This document shows positions 34,087 through 40,964 of a stretch of 40,964 bases of DNA, piece after piece. This DNA is from Methylococcales bacterium (lineage in GTDB: Bacteria; Pseudomonadota; Gammaproteobacteria; Methylococcales; Methylomonadaceae), in assembly GCA_003584895.1 (NCBI GenBank), contig QVQF01000087.1, forward strand, positions 1 to 40,964. Reading direction: 5' to 3'. The position numbers and the translations under genes were made by a program. The notes below the pieces were generated by a model. The model saw only the letters and a program-made list of their open reading frames with translations. It ran no database searches and was not told where the DNA came from. Positions within the stretch are counted from its first letter, which is position 1. Each line of letters opens with the position of its first letter.

Positions 34087-36283
34087 GTTGGATGCTCCAG
34101 CAATAATGAATACGCTGATTTCTGGCAAAATCTTCCGGTATAGTCTGTTTAGTCATATCAACTATTTTTAAATCAGCTAATGCTTCAAGATCAATTTTAA
34201 ATCGTCTGAAGTTGGTAGAAAAATATAGAATCCCATTAGATGCCAATAAAGAAGCTGCATTATTGATCAGTGACACATGATCGTTTTGTATATCGAACAC
34301 ATCCGTCATACGCTTAGAATTAGAAAACGTAGGTGGATCCAAAAATATTAAATCATACTGCGGTTTATTTTCTTGCTTAGCGGCTACTGCCAACCAATCC
34401 AAACAATCGGCCTGTATAAACTCATGTTCGCCGCTGCTTTTATTCAAAGCCATATTATTTTTAGCCCAAGCAATATAAGTATTGGACATATCAATCGTAG
34501 TGGTTAACTTTGCGCCACCCATTGCCGCGTGTACAGAAGCACTACCCGTATAAGCGAATAAATTTAAGAAGCGTTTATCTTTAGCTTGTTTTTGAATCAA
34601 CATACGAATGGGGCGATGATCTAAAAACAAGCCGGTATCAAGATAATCTTCAAAATTTACCAGTAACTTGCAACCACCTTCTTCAATCGTATGGAATAGA
34701 CCTACTTCAGCCTGTTTTTCATACTGATCGGTGCTGCGTTGTTTTTTACGTATCTTAAGAAACACTTGCTCACGCGGCACGTTTAATACTTTAGGAATTT
34801 CTGCTAATAAAGCCGCTAAGCGTTGATCAGCTTTATGTTGATCTATACTTTTAGGTGGCTCGTATTCTTGAATATTAACCCAGGTTTGGTCGCCTTGATA
34901 AATATCTATAGCCACGGCATATTCGGGTAAATCAGCATCATAAACGCGATAACAGCTAACAGATTGCTGCTTGGCCCAACGAGAATACTTTTTCAGATTC
35001 TTCGATAAACGATTAGCAAACATGTCAGCACCCTGATTCTCGATGACTTGTTCAGTGCTAACCATATCCATCGCCTGAATCACTCTATCTTCCTGAGTTT
35101 TTGCTTTAGGAATAAAGAAACTACTTTCTTCGATATTCAAACGTAATAACTTACATTCCAAAGCGCCATTAAATAAAGTAATAGGTTTTTGTGAACGTAT
35201 ACCTAAACGAAAGCCTAGCTCTGGATTACTAATGATCATGGCGGCTTTCCAGCCAACAAAATGAGCCTTTAGAGATTCACCAAATTTTTTATAAAGATCT
35301 GAGGTTTCTTGTTCAGTGCCTAAACGTTCCCCATAAGGAGGGTTACAGATTAACAAACCGGGCTTCCAACTGCTAGCAGGACTAGCATCTTCTATATCAC
35401 GTCGTTCAACATGAATTTTATGCTGTAAACCCGCATTGGCAATATGTGCCAGTGCCGTGTTGACCGTCTGACGATTTTGATCAAACCCGACAATGATAGG
35501 CAAGGTTTCAATACCAATCTTTTTGCGCTGTTGCGCTTCAGTACGTAACTTTTCCCAGCATTGCGCATCATGTTTTTTCCAGCCTATAAAGCCGAAGTAA
35601 TCGCGCAACAATCCTGGTGCATAATCAGCAGCAATCATGGCACCTTCTAATAACAAGGTACCTGATCCACACATGGGATCGATTAACGTACCTTGATTTT
35701 TAGCAATCTGTGGCCAACCGCAACGTAACAGCATCGCAGCGGCTAAGTTTTCTTTCATGGGTGCTTTAATATTGACATCCCGATAACCACGGCGATGTAA
35801 GCTTTCCCCAGAAAGATCTAAGCTGAGCTGAGCAAGTTCACCCTGCAAATACACATTGATTCGAATACTTGGTTGCGCCGTATCGATACTAGGGCGTTGT
35901 TGAAACTTTTCCCGCATTTGATCTACTATGGCATCTTTTACTTTTAAGGCACCAAAATGAGTGTTATTGATGGCCTCTGAATTCTTGGCGCTGAAACTCA
36001 CCGCAAAGGTATCATCTGGATTCATATGCTCAAACCAGTCTATCGCTTGTATACCTTTATAAAGATCTTCTTGGTTTTTAACTTCAAAAGAACTTAATAC
36101 CAATAATATGCGATTAGCTGTTCTAGACCACAAGCAAGCTCGATACGCAGTTTCTAAGTCACCCTCAAAAGCAACACCGGCCATGGTTGCTTTAATTTGA
36201 GTAATCCCTAACGATTGTAATTCTTCAGTGAGTAGAGTTTCCATCGCCTTAGGCGTGGTGGCGAACAGTTTATAGGTAGACAT
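34076..36283 (-). CDS. rlmL: Bifunctional 23S rRNA methyltransferase RlmKL
   Basis: Fused enzyme, 735 residues, near the E. coli length. N-terminal THUMP (about 45-165) and RlmL methyltransferase (m2G2445) with DPMCGSGTLLLEGA and LICNPPYGERLG; C-terminal RlmK methyltransferase (m7G2069) with NLFAYTGSASVHAAMGG and LDPPTFSNSKRM. Both SAM sites are intact. A 14-base tandem repeat lies just upstream (36291-36318). Confidence 0.96.
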   Translation of the reverse strand: MSTYKLFATTPKAMETLLTEELQSLGITQIKATMAGVAFEGDLETAYRACLWSRTANRILLVLSSFEVKNQEDLYKGIQAIDWFEHMNPDDTFAVSFSAKNSEAINNTHFGALKVKDAIVDQMREKFQQRPSIDTAQPSIRINVYLQGELAQLSLDLSGESLHRRGYRDVNIKAPMKENLAAAMLLRCGWPQIAKNQGTLIDPMCGSGTLLLEGAMIAADYAPGLLRDYFGFIGWKKHDAQCWEKLRTEAQQRKKIGIETLPIIVGFDQNRQTVNTALAHIANAGLQHKIHVERRDIEDASPASSWKPGLLICNPPYGERLGTEQETSDLYKKFGESLKAHFVGWKAAMIISNPELGFRLGIRSQKPITLFNGALECKLLRLNIEESSFFIPKAKTQEDRVIQAMDMVSTEQVIENQGADMFANRLSKNLKKYSRWAKQQSVSCYRVYDADLPEYAVAIDIYQGDQTWVNIQEYEPPKSIDQHKADQRLAALLAEIPKVLNVPREQVFLKIRKKQRSTDQYEKQAEVGLFHTIEEGGCKLLVNFEDYLDTGLFLDHRPIRMLIQKQAKDKRFLNLFAYTGSASVHAAMGGAKLTTTIDMSNTYIAWAKNNMALNKSSGEHEFIQADCLDWLAVAAKQENKPQYDLIFLDPPTFSNSKRMTDVFDIQNDHVSLINNAASLLASNGILYFSTNFRRFKIDLEALADLKIVDMTKQTIPEDFARNQRIHYCWSIQRAE

Positions 36284-36290
36284 AGTGATA

Positions 36291-36318
36291 AGGCTAAAGG
36301 TGAAAGGCTAAAGGTAAA
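36291..36318. repeat. 14-bp tandem direct repeat upstream of rlmKL
   Basis: AGGCTAAAGGTGAA (36291-36304) is followed directly by AGGCTAAAGGTAAA (36305-36318); 13 of 14 bases match. Too short to be assigned a function. Confidence 0.5.
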
Positions 36319-36380
36319 AAAACTCACCTAAGCGGTATGAAAGGACGAACAGATTTTGAGTAATTATAACTGCACAAATT

Positions 36381-36417
36381 AAAACGGTCGGGTTAGCGCA
36401 ACTAACTCGACCGTTTT
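36381..36417. terminator. Strong hairpin terminator downstream of the FKBP gene
   Basis: AAAACGGTCGGGTTAG (36381-36396) pairs with CTAACTCGACCGTTTT (36402-36417): 16 pairs including one G-U, loop CGCAA. The flanking A/T runs make it usable on both strands. It lies 25 bases past the minus-strand FKBP stop (36442), so it should end that transcript. Confidence 0.75.
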
Positions 36418-36441
36418 AATCTTTTATCTTTATTTTGCTTG

Positions 36442-36915
36442 TTATTGAATTTTGATAAGCTCTACATCAAATATTAACGTTGCATTAGGAGAAATTGGGC
36501 CGGCACCTTGTGAACCATAAGCCAAATTAGCAGGGATATAAAAACGGTATTTTGCTCCAACTGTCATTAATTGTAAGCCTTCAGTCCATCCAGAAATGAC
36601 TCTATTTAATGGAAATGAAGTCGGTTCACCACGACTATATGAACTATCAAACTCCTTACCATCCAACGTTGAACCTTTATAATGTACCGTGACATTATCG
36701 GTTGCCGATGGAGTTGCAGTTCCTGTTCCTGCTATCAATATTTCATATTGCAAACCGCTTGCAGTCGTTACGATATTTGCTTTTTTTGCATTCTCTAATA
36801 AGAATGCAGTACCCTCTGCTTTATTTTCTGCGGGTGAGGTAGCATTAGCCATTGAAAACATAGTAATCCCTATAATTAAAGCGGTGATAATTGAAATAAC
36901 TTGAATTTTTGTCAA
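36442..36915 (-). CDS. FKBP-type peptidyl-prolyl cis-trans isomerase, exported
   Basis: 157 residues: signal sequence (about 1-25, cleaved after ANA) and one FKBP domain at about 50-157 with VTVHYKGSTLDGKEFDSSYSR, WTEGLQLMTVGAKYRFYIP, LAYGSQGAGPISPNATLIFDVEL. Periplasmic proline isomerase, likely assisting folding of envelope proteins; similar in plan to FkpA/Mip C-terminal domains without the dimerisation region. Terminator immediately downstream. Confidence 0.9.
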   Translation of the reverse strand: MTKIQVISIITALIIGITMFSMANATSPAENKAEGTAFLLENAKKANIVTTASGLQYEILIAGTGTATPSATDNVTVHYKGSTLDGKEFDSSYSRGEPTSFPLNRVISGWTEGLQLMTVGAKYRFYIPANLAYGSQGAGPISPNATLIFDVELIKIQ

Positions 36916-36974
36916 GGTGTCACCTTTGTTGATATAAATGAGCAGCTATTTTAGCAAAAAATAAGCCTAAAATA

Positions 36975-37547
36975 TCAATTGATTTTACATCCTTCTAATT
37001 GACTTTTAAAAAGCCTAGCACGATTTGCTACTTTTTCAGCAACCCGAGTTAAGCCAGCTTTATTTAAGTAGGTTTTATGCTTATAACCAGCATGTCCTTC
37101 GTGATAAGCAAGATATAAGTTTTTAGTATCTTCTTTAGGTATTCCTAACTTATTATGACTTATCGCACAGTACCAACCAATAAAATCACTGGCATCGCCA
37201 AAATCATCGCGATCAGCCGTCCAACTCCCCGTCTTATCAAGATAATCTTGCCAAGTCTTATCCAAAACTTGTGCATAACCATAGGCACTGCTAGGCCTAA
37301 ACCAAGGAATAAAGCCTAATAACCAAACGCGAGGCGCCTGTGCATCTGCTACGTAATGCGATTCTTGATGCATAATCGCCATTTGTACAGGAATAGGTAC
37401 ACCCCATTTTTGATACGATCGCAGGGTATCTGCATACCAGTCATCTTTTTCTTTAAAGGTCGCACATAAATTATCGCCATTTCTAGGCGGCATTACAGTA
37501 CAAGCCGTCAATGTGCATAAAAACAACACTAGAACTATTCTTTTCAT
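36975..37547 (-). CDS. Transglycosylase SLT-domain lipoprotein
   Basis: 190 residues. Lipobox LTAC with C16 as the lipidated cysteine. The SLT fold contains the presumed catalytic glutamate E62 in MHQESHY, followed by SAYGYAQVLDKTWQDY, and the family's AYHEGHAGYKHKTY end, so it is probably an outer-membrane-anchored peptidoglycan lytic transglycosylase. Small for this class. It is divergent from zur with 123 bases between. Confidence 0.85.
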   Translation of the reverse strand: MKRIVLVLFLCTLTACTVMPPRNGDNLCATFKEKDDWYADTLRSYQKWGVPIPVQMAIMHQESHYVADAQAPRVWLLGFIPWFRPSSAYGYAQVLDKTWQDYLDKTGSWTADRDDFGDASDFIGWYCAISHNKLGIPKEDTKNLYLAYHEGHAGYKHKTYLNKAGLTRVAEKVANRARLFKSQLEGCKIN

Positions 37548-37630
37548 AGAGCGTAAACCATAGCAAAGTGGTCCATTAATTTAGTGCAAAATCCATTAAA
37601 ATGTCCTTAAATTGCTGCACCTAGGTAATT

Positions 37631-37643
37631 GTTATATTATTAC
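37631..37643 (+). promoter_or_regulatory. Predicted Zur-box upstream of zur
   Basis: GTTATATTATTAC matches the gammaproteobacterial Zur-box core GTTATANTATAAC at 12 of 13 positions, and the flanks (TAATT before, ATC after) fit partly as well. It lies 27 bases upstream of the zur ATG and about 85 bases before the divergent transglycosylase gene. Zinc-dependent autoregulation is inferred. Confidence 0.7.
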
Positions 37644-37670
37644 ATCAGAAATTTAAATCTGGCTATATGA

Positions 37671-38159
37671 ATGACGTCACTAACCGAACTAAATCAATAT
37701 TCTTCCGAACATAATCATAATCAATGCGTCAGCCTTGCCTTAGGTACTGCTCAACAATTATGTAATCAACGTGGCGTTCTATTAACAACCATACGTCATC
37801 AAGTATTGACGCTTATTTGGGAAAGCCATAAAGCCGTCAAGGCTTATGAGTTATTAGATCGACTAAGGCCCTTACAAGCCACTGCAAAACCAGCAACTAT
37901 CTATCGTGCTTTGGATTTTTTAATTGAACAAGGCCTAATTCATCGAGTAGAAAGTCTTAACGCCTTTGTAGGCTGTCGTTGCTCAGATCAACAACACGAA
38001 CAACTGTTACTCATTTGTAAACTCTGCGAGCAAGTCGATGAACGTCCTGCTGCCGAAGTTATGTCTGCATTATTAGAAGAGTCAAAACAAGCCGGCTTTA
38101 TGATTCATAGTAAAGCTATAGAAATTCATGGTATTTGCTCTGACTGTAGCACTAAATGA
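37671..38159 (+). CDS. zur: Zinc uptake regulator (Fur family), Zur
   Basis: Zinc-responsive repressor of Fur family. 162 residues: winged-helix domain 20-95 (LTTIRHQVLTLIWESHKAVKAYELL, AKPATIYRALDFL), then the sensory/dimerisation half with structural zinc cysteines C116, C119, C156 and C159 (CKLC and CSDC) and GCRCSDQQHEQ. The DNA-binding helix matches E. coli Zur (PPTVYRALDFL) better than Fur. It has its own Zur-box just upstream. A symporter gene follows 46 bases downstream. Confidence 0.92.
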   Translation: MTSLTELNQYSSEHNHNQCVSLALGTAQQLCNQRGVLLTTIRHQVLTLIWESHKAVKAYELLDRLRPLQATAKPATIYRALDFLIEQGLIHRVESLNAFVGCRCSDQQHEQLLLICKLCEQVDERPAAEVMSALLEESKQAGFMIHSKAIEIHGICSDCSTK

Positions 38160-38205
38160 TGCAATTTAAGCACGCCCTACTCCTCTTGCTTATAGCGTTT
38201 AAATC

Positions 38206-39462
38206 ATGAGCCCTGCCCTTCAAACTTCACACAGAAAACACCAAACCTTATATATCGCCATCGCTTTGTTAGCAGGCATTATGGTTGGTGAACTACTTAA
38301 TTTAACGCTACATGACCTTAGCCAGCCGAACCCACTCAATCAGATACTTTCACTCTTTACAGCATTAACCGATATTTTTTTACGCTTGATAAAAATGATT
38401 ATTGCCCCGTTGGTTTTTTCAACACTGGTTGTTGGTATGGCTAAAATGGGCAATATTCAGACCGCTGGCCGTATCGGTATCAAAGCCATGCTCTGGTTTT
38501 TTTCAGCTTCATTTTTTAGCTTATTGTTAGGCATGTTATTGGTGAATATATTTGAACCCGGCCATGCTCTACAGCTAGCCTTGCCAGCCATCGGGACTAC
38601 TACTGGTTTATCAGCAGTTCAGCCCACTCTTGCAAACTTAGTCGCGCATCTATTTCCTAAAAGCATCGTTGATGCGATGGCTACTAACGATATATTGCAA
38701 ATCGTGGTTTTTTCCATGTTCTTTGGCTTAGCCAGCGCAGCCATCGGCGACTTGGCCAAACCCGTGGTTATGCTATTAGATTCATTAACCCACATTATGC
38801 TAAAAATGACCGGCTACATCATGCATTTTGCACCAGTTGCTATATTTGCCGCGATGGCATCAGTGGTAGCTCAACAAGGCATAGGTATTCTAGTAGCTTA
38901 TGGCAGCTTTATAGGTGAATTTTATTTAGGACTGCTATTACTTTGTGCTGCGCTCACGGGTGTAGGTTTTGTGTTTTTAAGAGGCCGAATATTTTCTTTA
39001 CTAAGGCATATACGTGAACCTATGTTACTAGCTTTTGGTACCGCTAGTAGTGAAAGCGCTTACCCTAAATTATTACAACAATTAGAACGTTTCGGCTGCG
39101 ATGAAAAAGTCTGCGGCTTGGTATTGCCTTTAGGCTACTCCTTTAACCTTGACGGCAGCATGATGTATATGACTTTTGCAGTTTTATTTATTGCTCAGGC
39201 TTATGGCATTGATATGGCGTTAAGCGATCAACTGTTTATGCTGTTGGTATTATTATTTACCAGCAAAGGCGTGGCAGGTGTACCTAGGGCTTCGTTGATC
39301 GTTATCGCTGCAACCCTGTCCCAGTTTAATATCCCTGAAGCGGGTTTATTATTATTACTGGGCATAGACCAGATTTTAGATATGGGACGTAGCGCAACTA
39401 ATGTATTTGGCAATAGTATTGCTGCAAGCCTAGTGAGTAAATGGGAAAAATCCTTACGTTAA
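38206..39462 (+). CDS. Dicarboxylate/amino acid:cation symporter (DAACS family)
   Basis: 418 residues. Eight membrane segments plus re-entrant loops are expected for GltP/DctA-like proteins. Signatures seen: the FLRLIKMIIAPLVFSTLVVGM entry, GTASSESAYPKLLQQLE (serine-rich HP1 loop), and YSFNLDGSMMYMTFA with the conserved NLDG motif. The C-terminal DMGRSATNVFGN part matches the substrate-binding region. Substrate is C4-dicarboxylate, glutamate or aspartate. 46 bases after zur, without a clear ribosome binding site. Confidence 0.9.
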   Translation: MSPALQTSHRKHQTLYIAIALLAGIMVGELLNLTLHDLSQPNPLNQILSLFTALTDIFLRLIKMIIAPLVFSTLVVGMAKMGNIQTAGRIGIKAMLWFFSASFFSLLLGMLLVNIFEPGHALQLALPAIGTTTGLSAVQPTLANLVAHLFPKSIVDAMATNDILQIVVFSMFFGLASAAIGDLAKPVVMLLDSLTHIMLKMTGYIMHFAPVAIFAAMASVVAQQGIGILVAYGSFIGEFYLGLLLLCAALTGVGFVFLRGRIFSLLRHIREPMLLAFGTASSESAYPKLLQQLERFGCDEKVCGLVLPLGYSFNLDGSMMYMTFAVLFIAQAYGIDMALSDQLFMLLVLLFTSKGVAGVPRASLIVIAATLSQFNIPEAGLLLLLGIDQILDMGRSATNVFGNSIAASLVSKWEKSLR

Positions 39463-39463
39463 C

Positions 39464-39976
39464 TTAGATGCAATCGCCATACTCTAAAGTTAACAAGCGG
39501 CAGTCAAAAAATGTTTGCGGCATCAGGGTGCTAATATAAAAGCGCAGGATAAATTCCAGCAATAAGCAAAGGGTCAGGGTGCGTGCTACGCTACTGAGTA
39601 GTTTGAAGCGTGTATTTTGTGAACAGACCCAAACTGAGCGCGTCCACCACACGATGGGTAGCAATAACATGCCATGTACCGTTTTCCAACTGGCAATCGT
39701 ATAAGTCTCAGTCATTGCCCGATAATCAATATAATAAATAATAATATTAACTAATATAAAGAAAGGCCAAAAAGCGCGCCATAATGAGCTTTCACCTAAC
39801 CAAGCCGAATATAAGGTTTGATACCATCCATTAGATGAGCAATCACGCCAAGTACTTTTAACCGCTGGCGTATAACAATACACCAACAAAAATAAAGCGA
39901 CTAAAAATATGACCGCCTCGAGTTGAGAAAATAACTTTGTATACGTAAAAATGATCGGTAAAGTTTTAGTAAACAT
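39464..39976 (-). CDS. Integral membrane protein of unknown function
   Basis: 170 residues, four predicted membrane segments (about 18-38, 68-86, 95-112, 127-150), and no recognised domain. Cysteines C45 or so in WRDCSSNGW and two near the C-terminus (FFDCRLLTLEYGDCI) stand out. Converges on the symporter gene with one base between stops. It is divergent from the phosphorylase gene by 85 bases. No homology that I recognise. Confidence 0.7.
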   Translation of the reverse strand: MFTKTLPIIFTYTKLFSQLEAVIFLVALFLLVYCYTPAVKSTWRDCSSNGWYQTLYSAWLGESSLWRAFWPFFILVNIIIYYIDYRAMTETYTIASWKTVHGMLLLPIVWWTRSVWVCSQNTRFKLLSSVARTLTLCLLLEFILRFYISTLMPQTFFDCRLLTLEYGDCI

Positions 39977-40061
39977 AGGATTTTCCTTAACTGACTATAA
40001 AATCTGTACTTGCTGCTTTACTAAGTTATCAAAACTTAAAAACAACGAACATCTATAATAA

Positions 40062-40886
40062 ATGAAGTCATCAAACACCTACAAGATTTTTATATACACT
40101 GCACTACCTTGCGAAGCCAAAGCTTTTATTGAGCATTACAAGCTTAAAAAAGATTTAGAAGTACACGCCTTCGCCATTTATTTAAATAATGATATCTGTC
40201 TAGCCGTCACGGGTTTAGGTAAAAGCGCCATGGCCGCAGGCGTGGCTTATACACAAGCACGCTATACCTCAACTGAACATCCGGTTTTAGTCAATGTTGG
40301 CATAGCGGGCCATCAACATCATCCTTTAGGTGAACTATTTTTAATCGATAAGATTAGTGATGTAGATAGTCAAAAAAGTTATTACCCTGCCTTGATAACG
40401 ACAGCATCCTGTCGTCGCGCGAGCCTTCAAACCGTATCTAAACCACAGCTCCAGTATCATGAATCAGAACTATCCGATATGGAAGCCTCTGCCTTTTATG
40501 AAACAGCCGTACGCTTTAGCTCTAGTGAATTAATTTGTTGTTTGAAAGTCATTTCAGACAATCAAGAAACATCGGTAGATGCGATTAATGCTAAACAAGT
40601 TAGCACATTAATAGCCGTACACCTTTCTACTATTGAAGCTTTGCTGATGCAGACTAATGCTCTGGCGGATTTAATTACTAGCCCTGAACCCCAGTTACTT
40701 AATGAACTAGTGCAGCGGTATCATTTTACCGCGCATCAACGCCAGCAATTAAAAAACCAACTATCGCGCTGGGATGTCCTAACCGACCAACAGCCCTTAT
40801 TGCTAGATGATATGAATTTAGTGAATGGTAAAGATGTGTTGCGCTTTATAGATTCACGCATTAATGAACTTAGCTTTAATTTATAA
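40062..40886 (+). CDS. Nucleoside phosphorylase-like protein with C-terminal extension
   Basis: 274 residues. The first ~190 residues have the MTAN/purine nucleoside phosphorylase fold: GLGKSAMAAGVAY at 52-64, VGIAG at 79-83, DMEASAF at 139-145 (glutamate that binds the ribose) and ISDN with D166, the catalytic acid position. The last ~80 residues are an additional helical domain rich in Gln, Leu and Arg, which is not part of the basic fold. It may cleave a 5'-modified adenosine or a related nucleoside (MTAN- or hopanoid HpnG-like); the exact substrate is not known. The next gene begins 38 bases later. Confidence 0.78.
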   Translation: MKSSNTYKIFIYTALPCEAKAFIEHYKLKKDLEVHAFAIYLNNDICLAVTGLGKSAMAAGVAYTQARYTSTEHPVLVNVGIAGHQHHPLGELFLIDKISDVDSQKSYYPALITTASCRRASLQTVSKPQLQYHESELSDMEASAFYETAVRFSSSELICCLKVISDNQETSVDAINAKQVSTLIAVHLSTIEALLMQTNALADLITSPEPQLLNELVQRYHFTAHQRQQLKNQLSRWDVLTDQQPLLLDDMNLVNGKDVLRFIDSRINELSFNL

Positions 40887-40924
40887 ACGCCTACAATCAA
40901 CCATCTAGATTTCGGGGGAAAAAC

Positions 40925-40964
40925 ATGCACCCTACTTACCTAGCTATTTTTATTAAGATACTTA
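40925..40964 (+). CDS. 5' end of a further gene (partial)
   Basis: ATG 40925 is preceded by GGGGGAAAAAC, a good ribosome binding site, and stays open to the window end (MHPTYLAIFIKIL). It is in the same direction as the phosphorylase gene, so the two are probably an operon. Too little is visible to name it. Confidence 0.5.
   Translation, partial: MHPTYLAIFIKIL

Overview
The window looks like chromosomal backbone of a Gram-negative gammaproteobacterium with moderately AT-rich DNA (roughly 40% G+C by eye). Evidence: a complete Kdo/LPS-transport operon (kdsD-kdsC-lptC-lptA-lptB) running into rpoN-hpf-rapZ, rpoZ-spoT, rraA, hslR, rlmKL, zur and a type IV pilin. Gene content (OFA-type transporter, NhaD, DUF4124 and small-secretin proteins) would fit a methanotroph-like or marine member, but this taxonomic guess is inference. 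No rRNA, tRNA, CRISPR, prophage or intact insertion sequence was recognised.

Layout. 1-4.9 kb: the tail of an unidentified gene, rpoZ-spoT (+), then an inositol-phosphatase-family gene and a universal stress protein (-), and a small secreted protein (+). 5.4-11.6 kb: one long forward run making Kdo, exporting LPS, and ending in sigma-54, the hibernation factor and RapZ; ptsN, which lies between hpf and rapZ in E. coli, is absent and a hairpin sits there instead. 11.6-15 kb: the one accessory-looking stretch. A FemAB-like acyltransferase gene (-) and a DUF938 methyltransferase gene (+) face away from each other, but their shared start region is present twice, about 1.56 kb apart. The extra copies are broken gene starts, and between them lie an AT-rich non-coding stretch and a small lipoprotein gene.

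15-18.5 kb: rraA, ispH-hslR, a TPR protein and a DedA membrane protein (+). 18.5-24.2 kb: minus-strand kup and nhaD (K+ and Na+/H+ homeostasis) and proA-nadD-rsfS. 24.5-26.3 kb: a pilin gene converging on a miniature secretin-like protein. 26.4-31.9 kb (-): ribF-ileS-lspA, a DUF4124 protein and a BI-1 family membrane protein. 32-41 kb: an OFA-family MFS transporter (+), rlmKL-acylphosphatase, an exported FKBP isomerase and a lytic-transglycosylase-like lipoprotein (-), zur with a convincing Zur-box just upstream and a dicarboxylate symporter (+), an unknown membrane protein (-), a nucleoside-phosphorylase-like protein (+), and the first codons of a further gene.

Most genes are ordinary housekeeping genes with intact motifs. 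I did not find a clearly new system. The best second-look items are the duplicated divergent junction at 12.7-14.4 kb, the miniature secretin, the RapZ with an altered Walker A glycine and no PTS neighbours, and the Zur operator.
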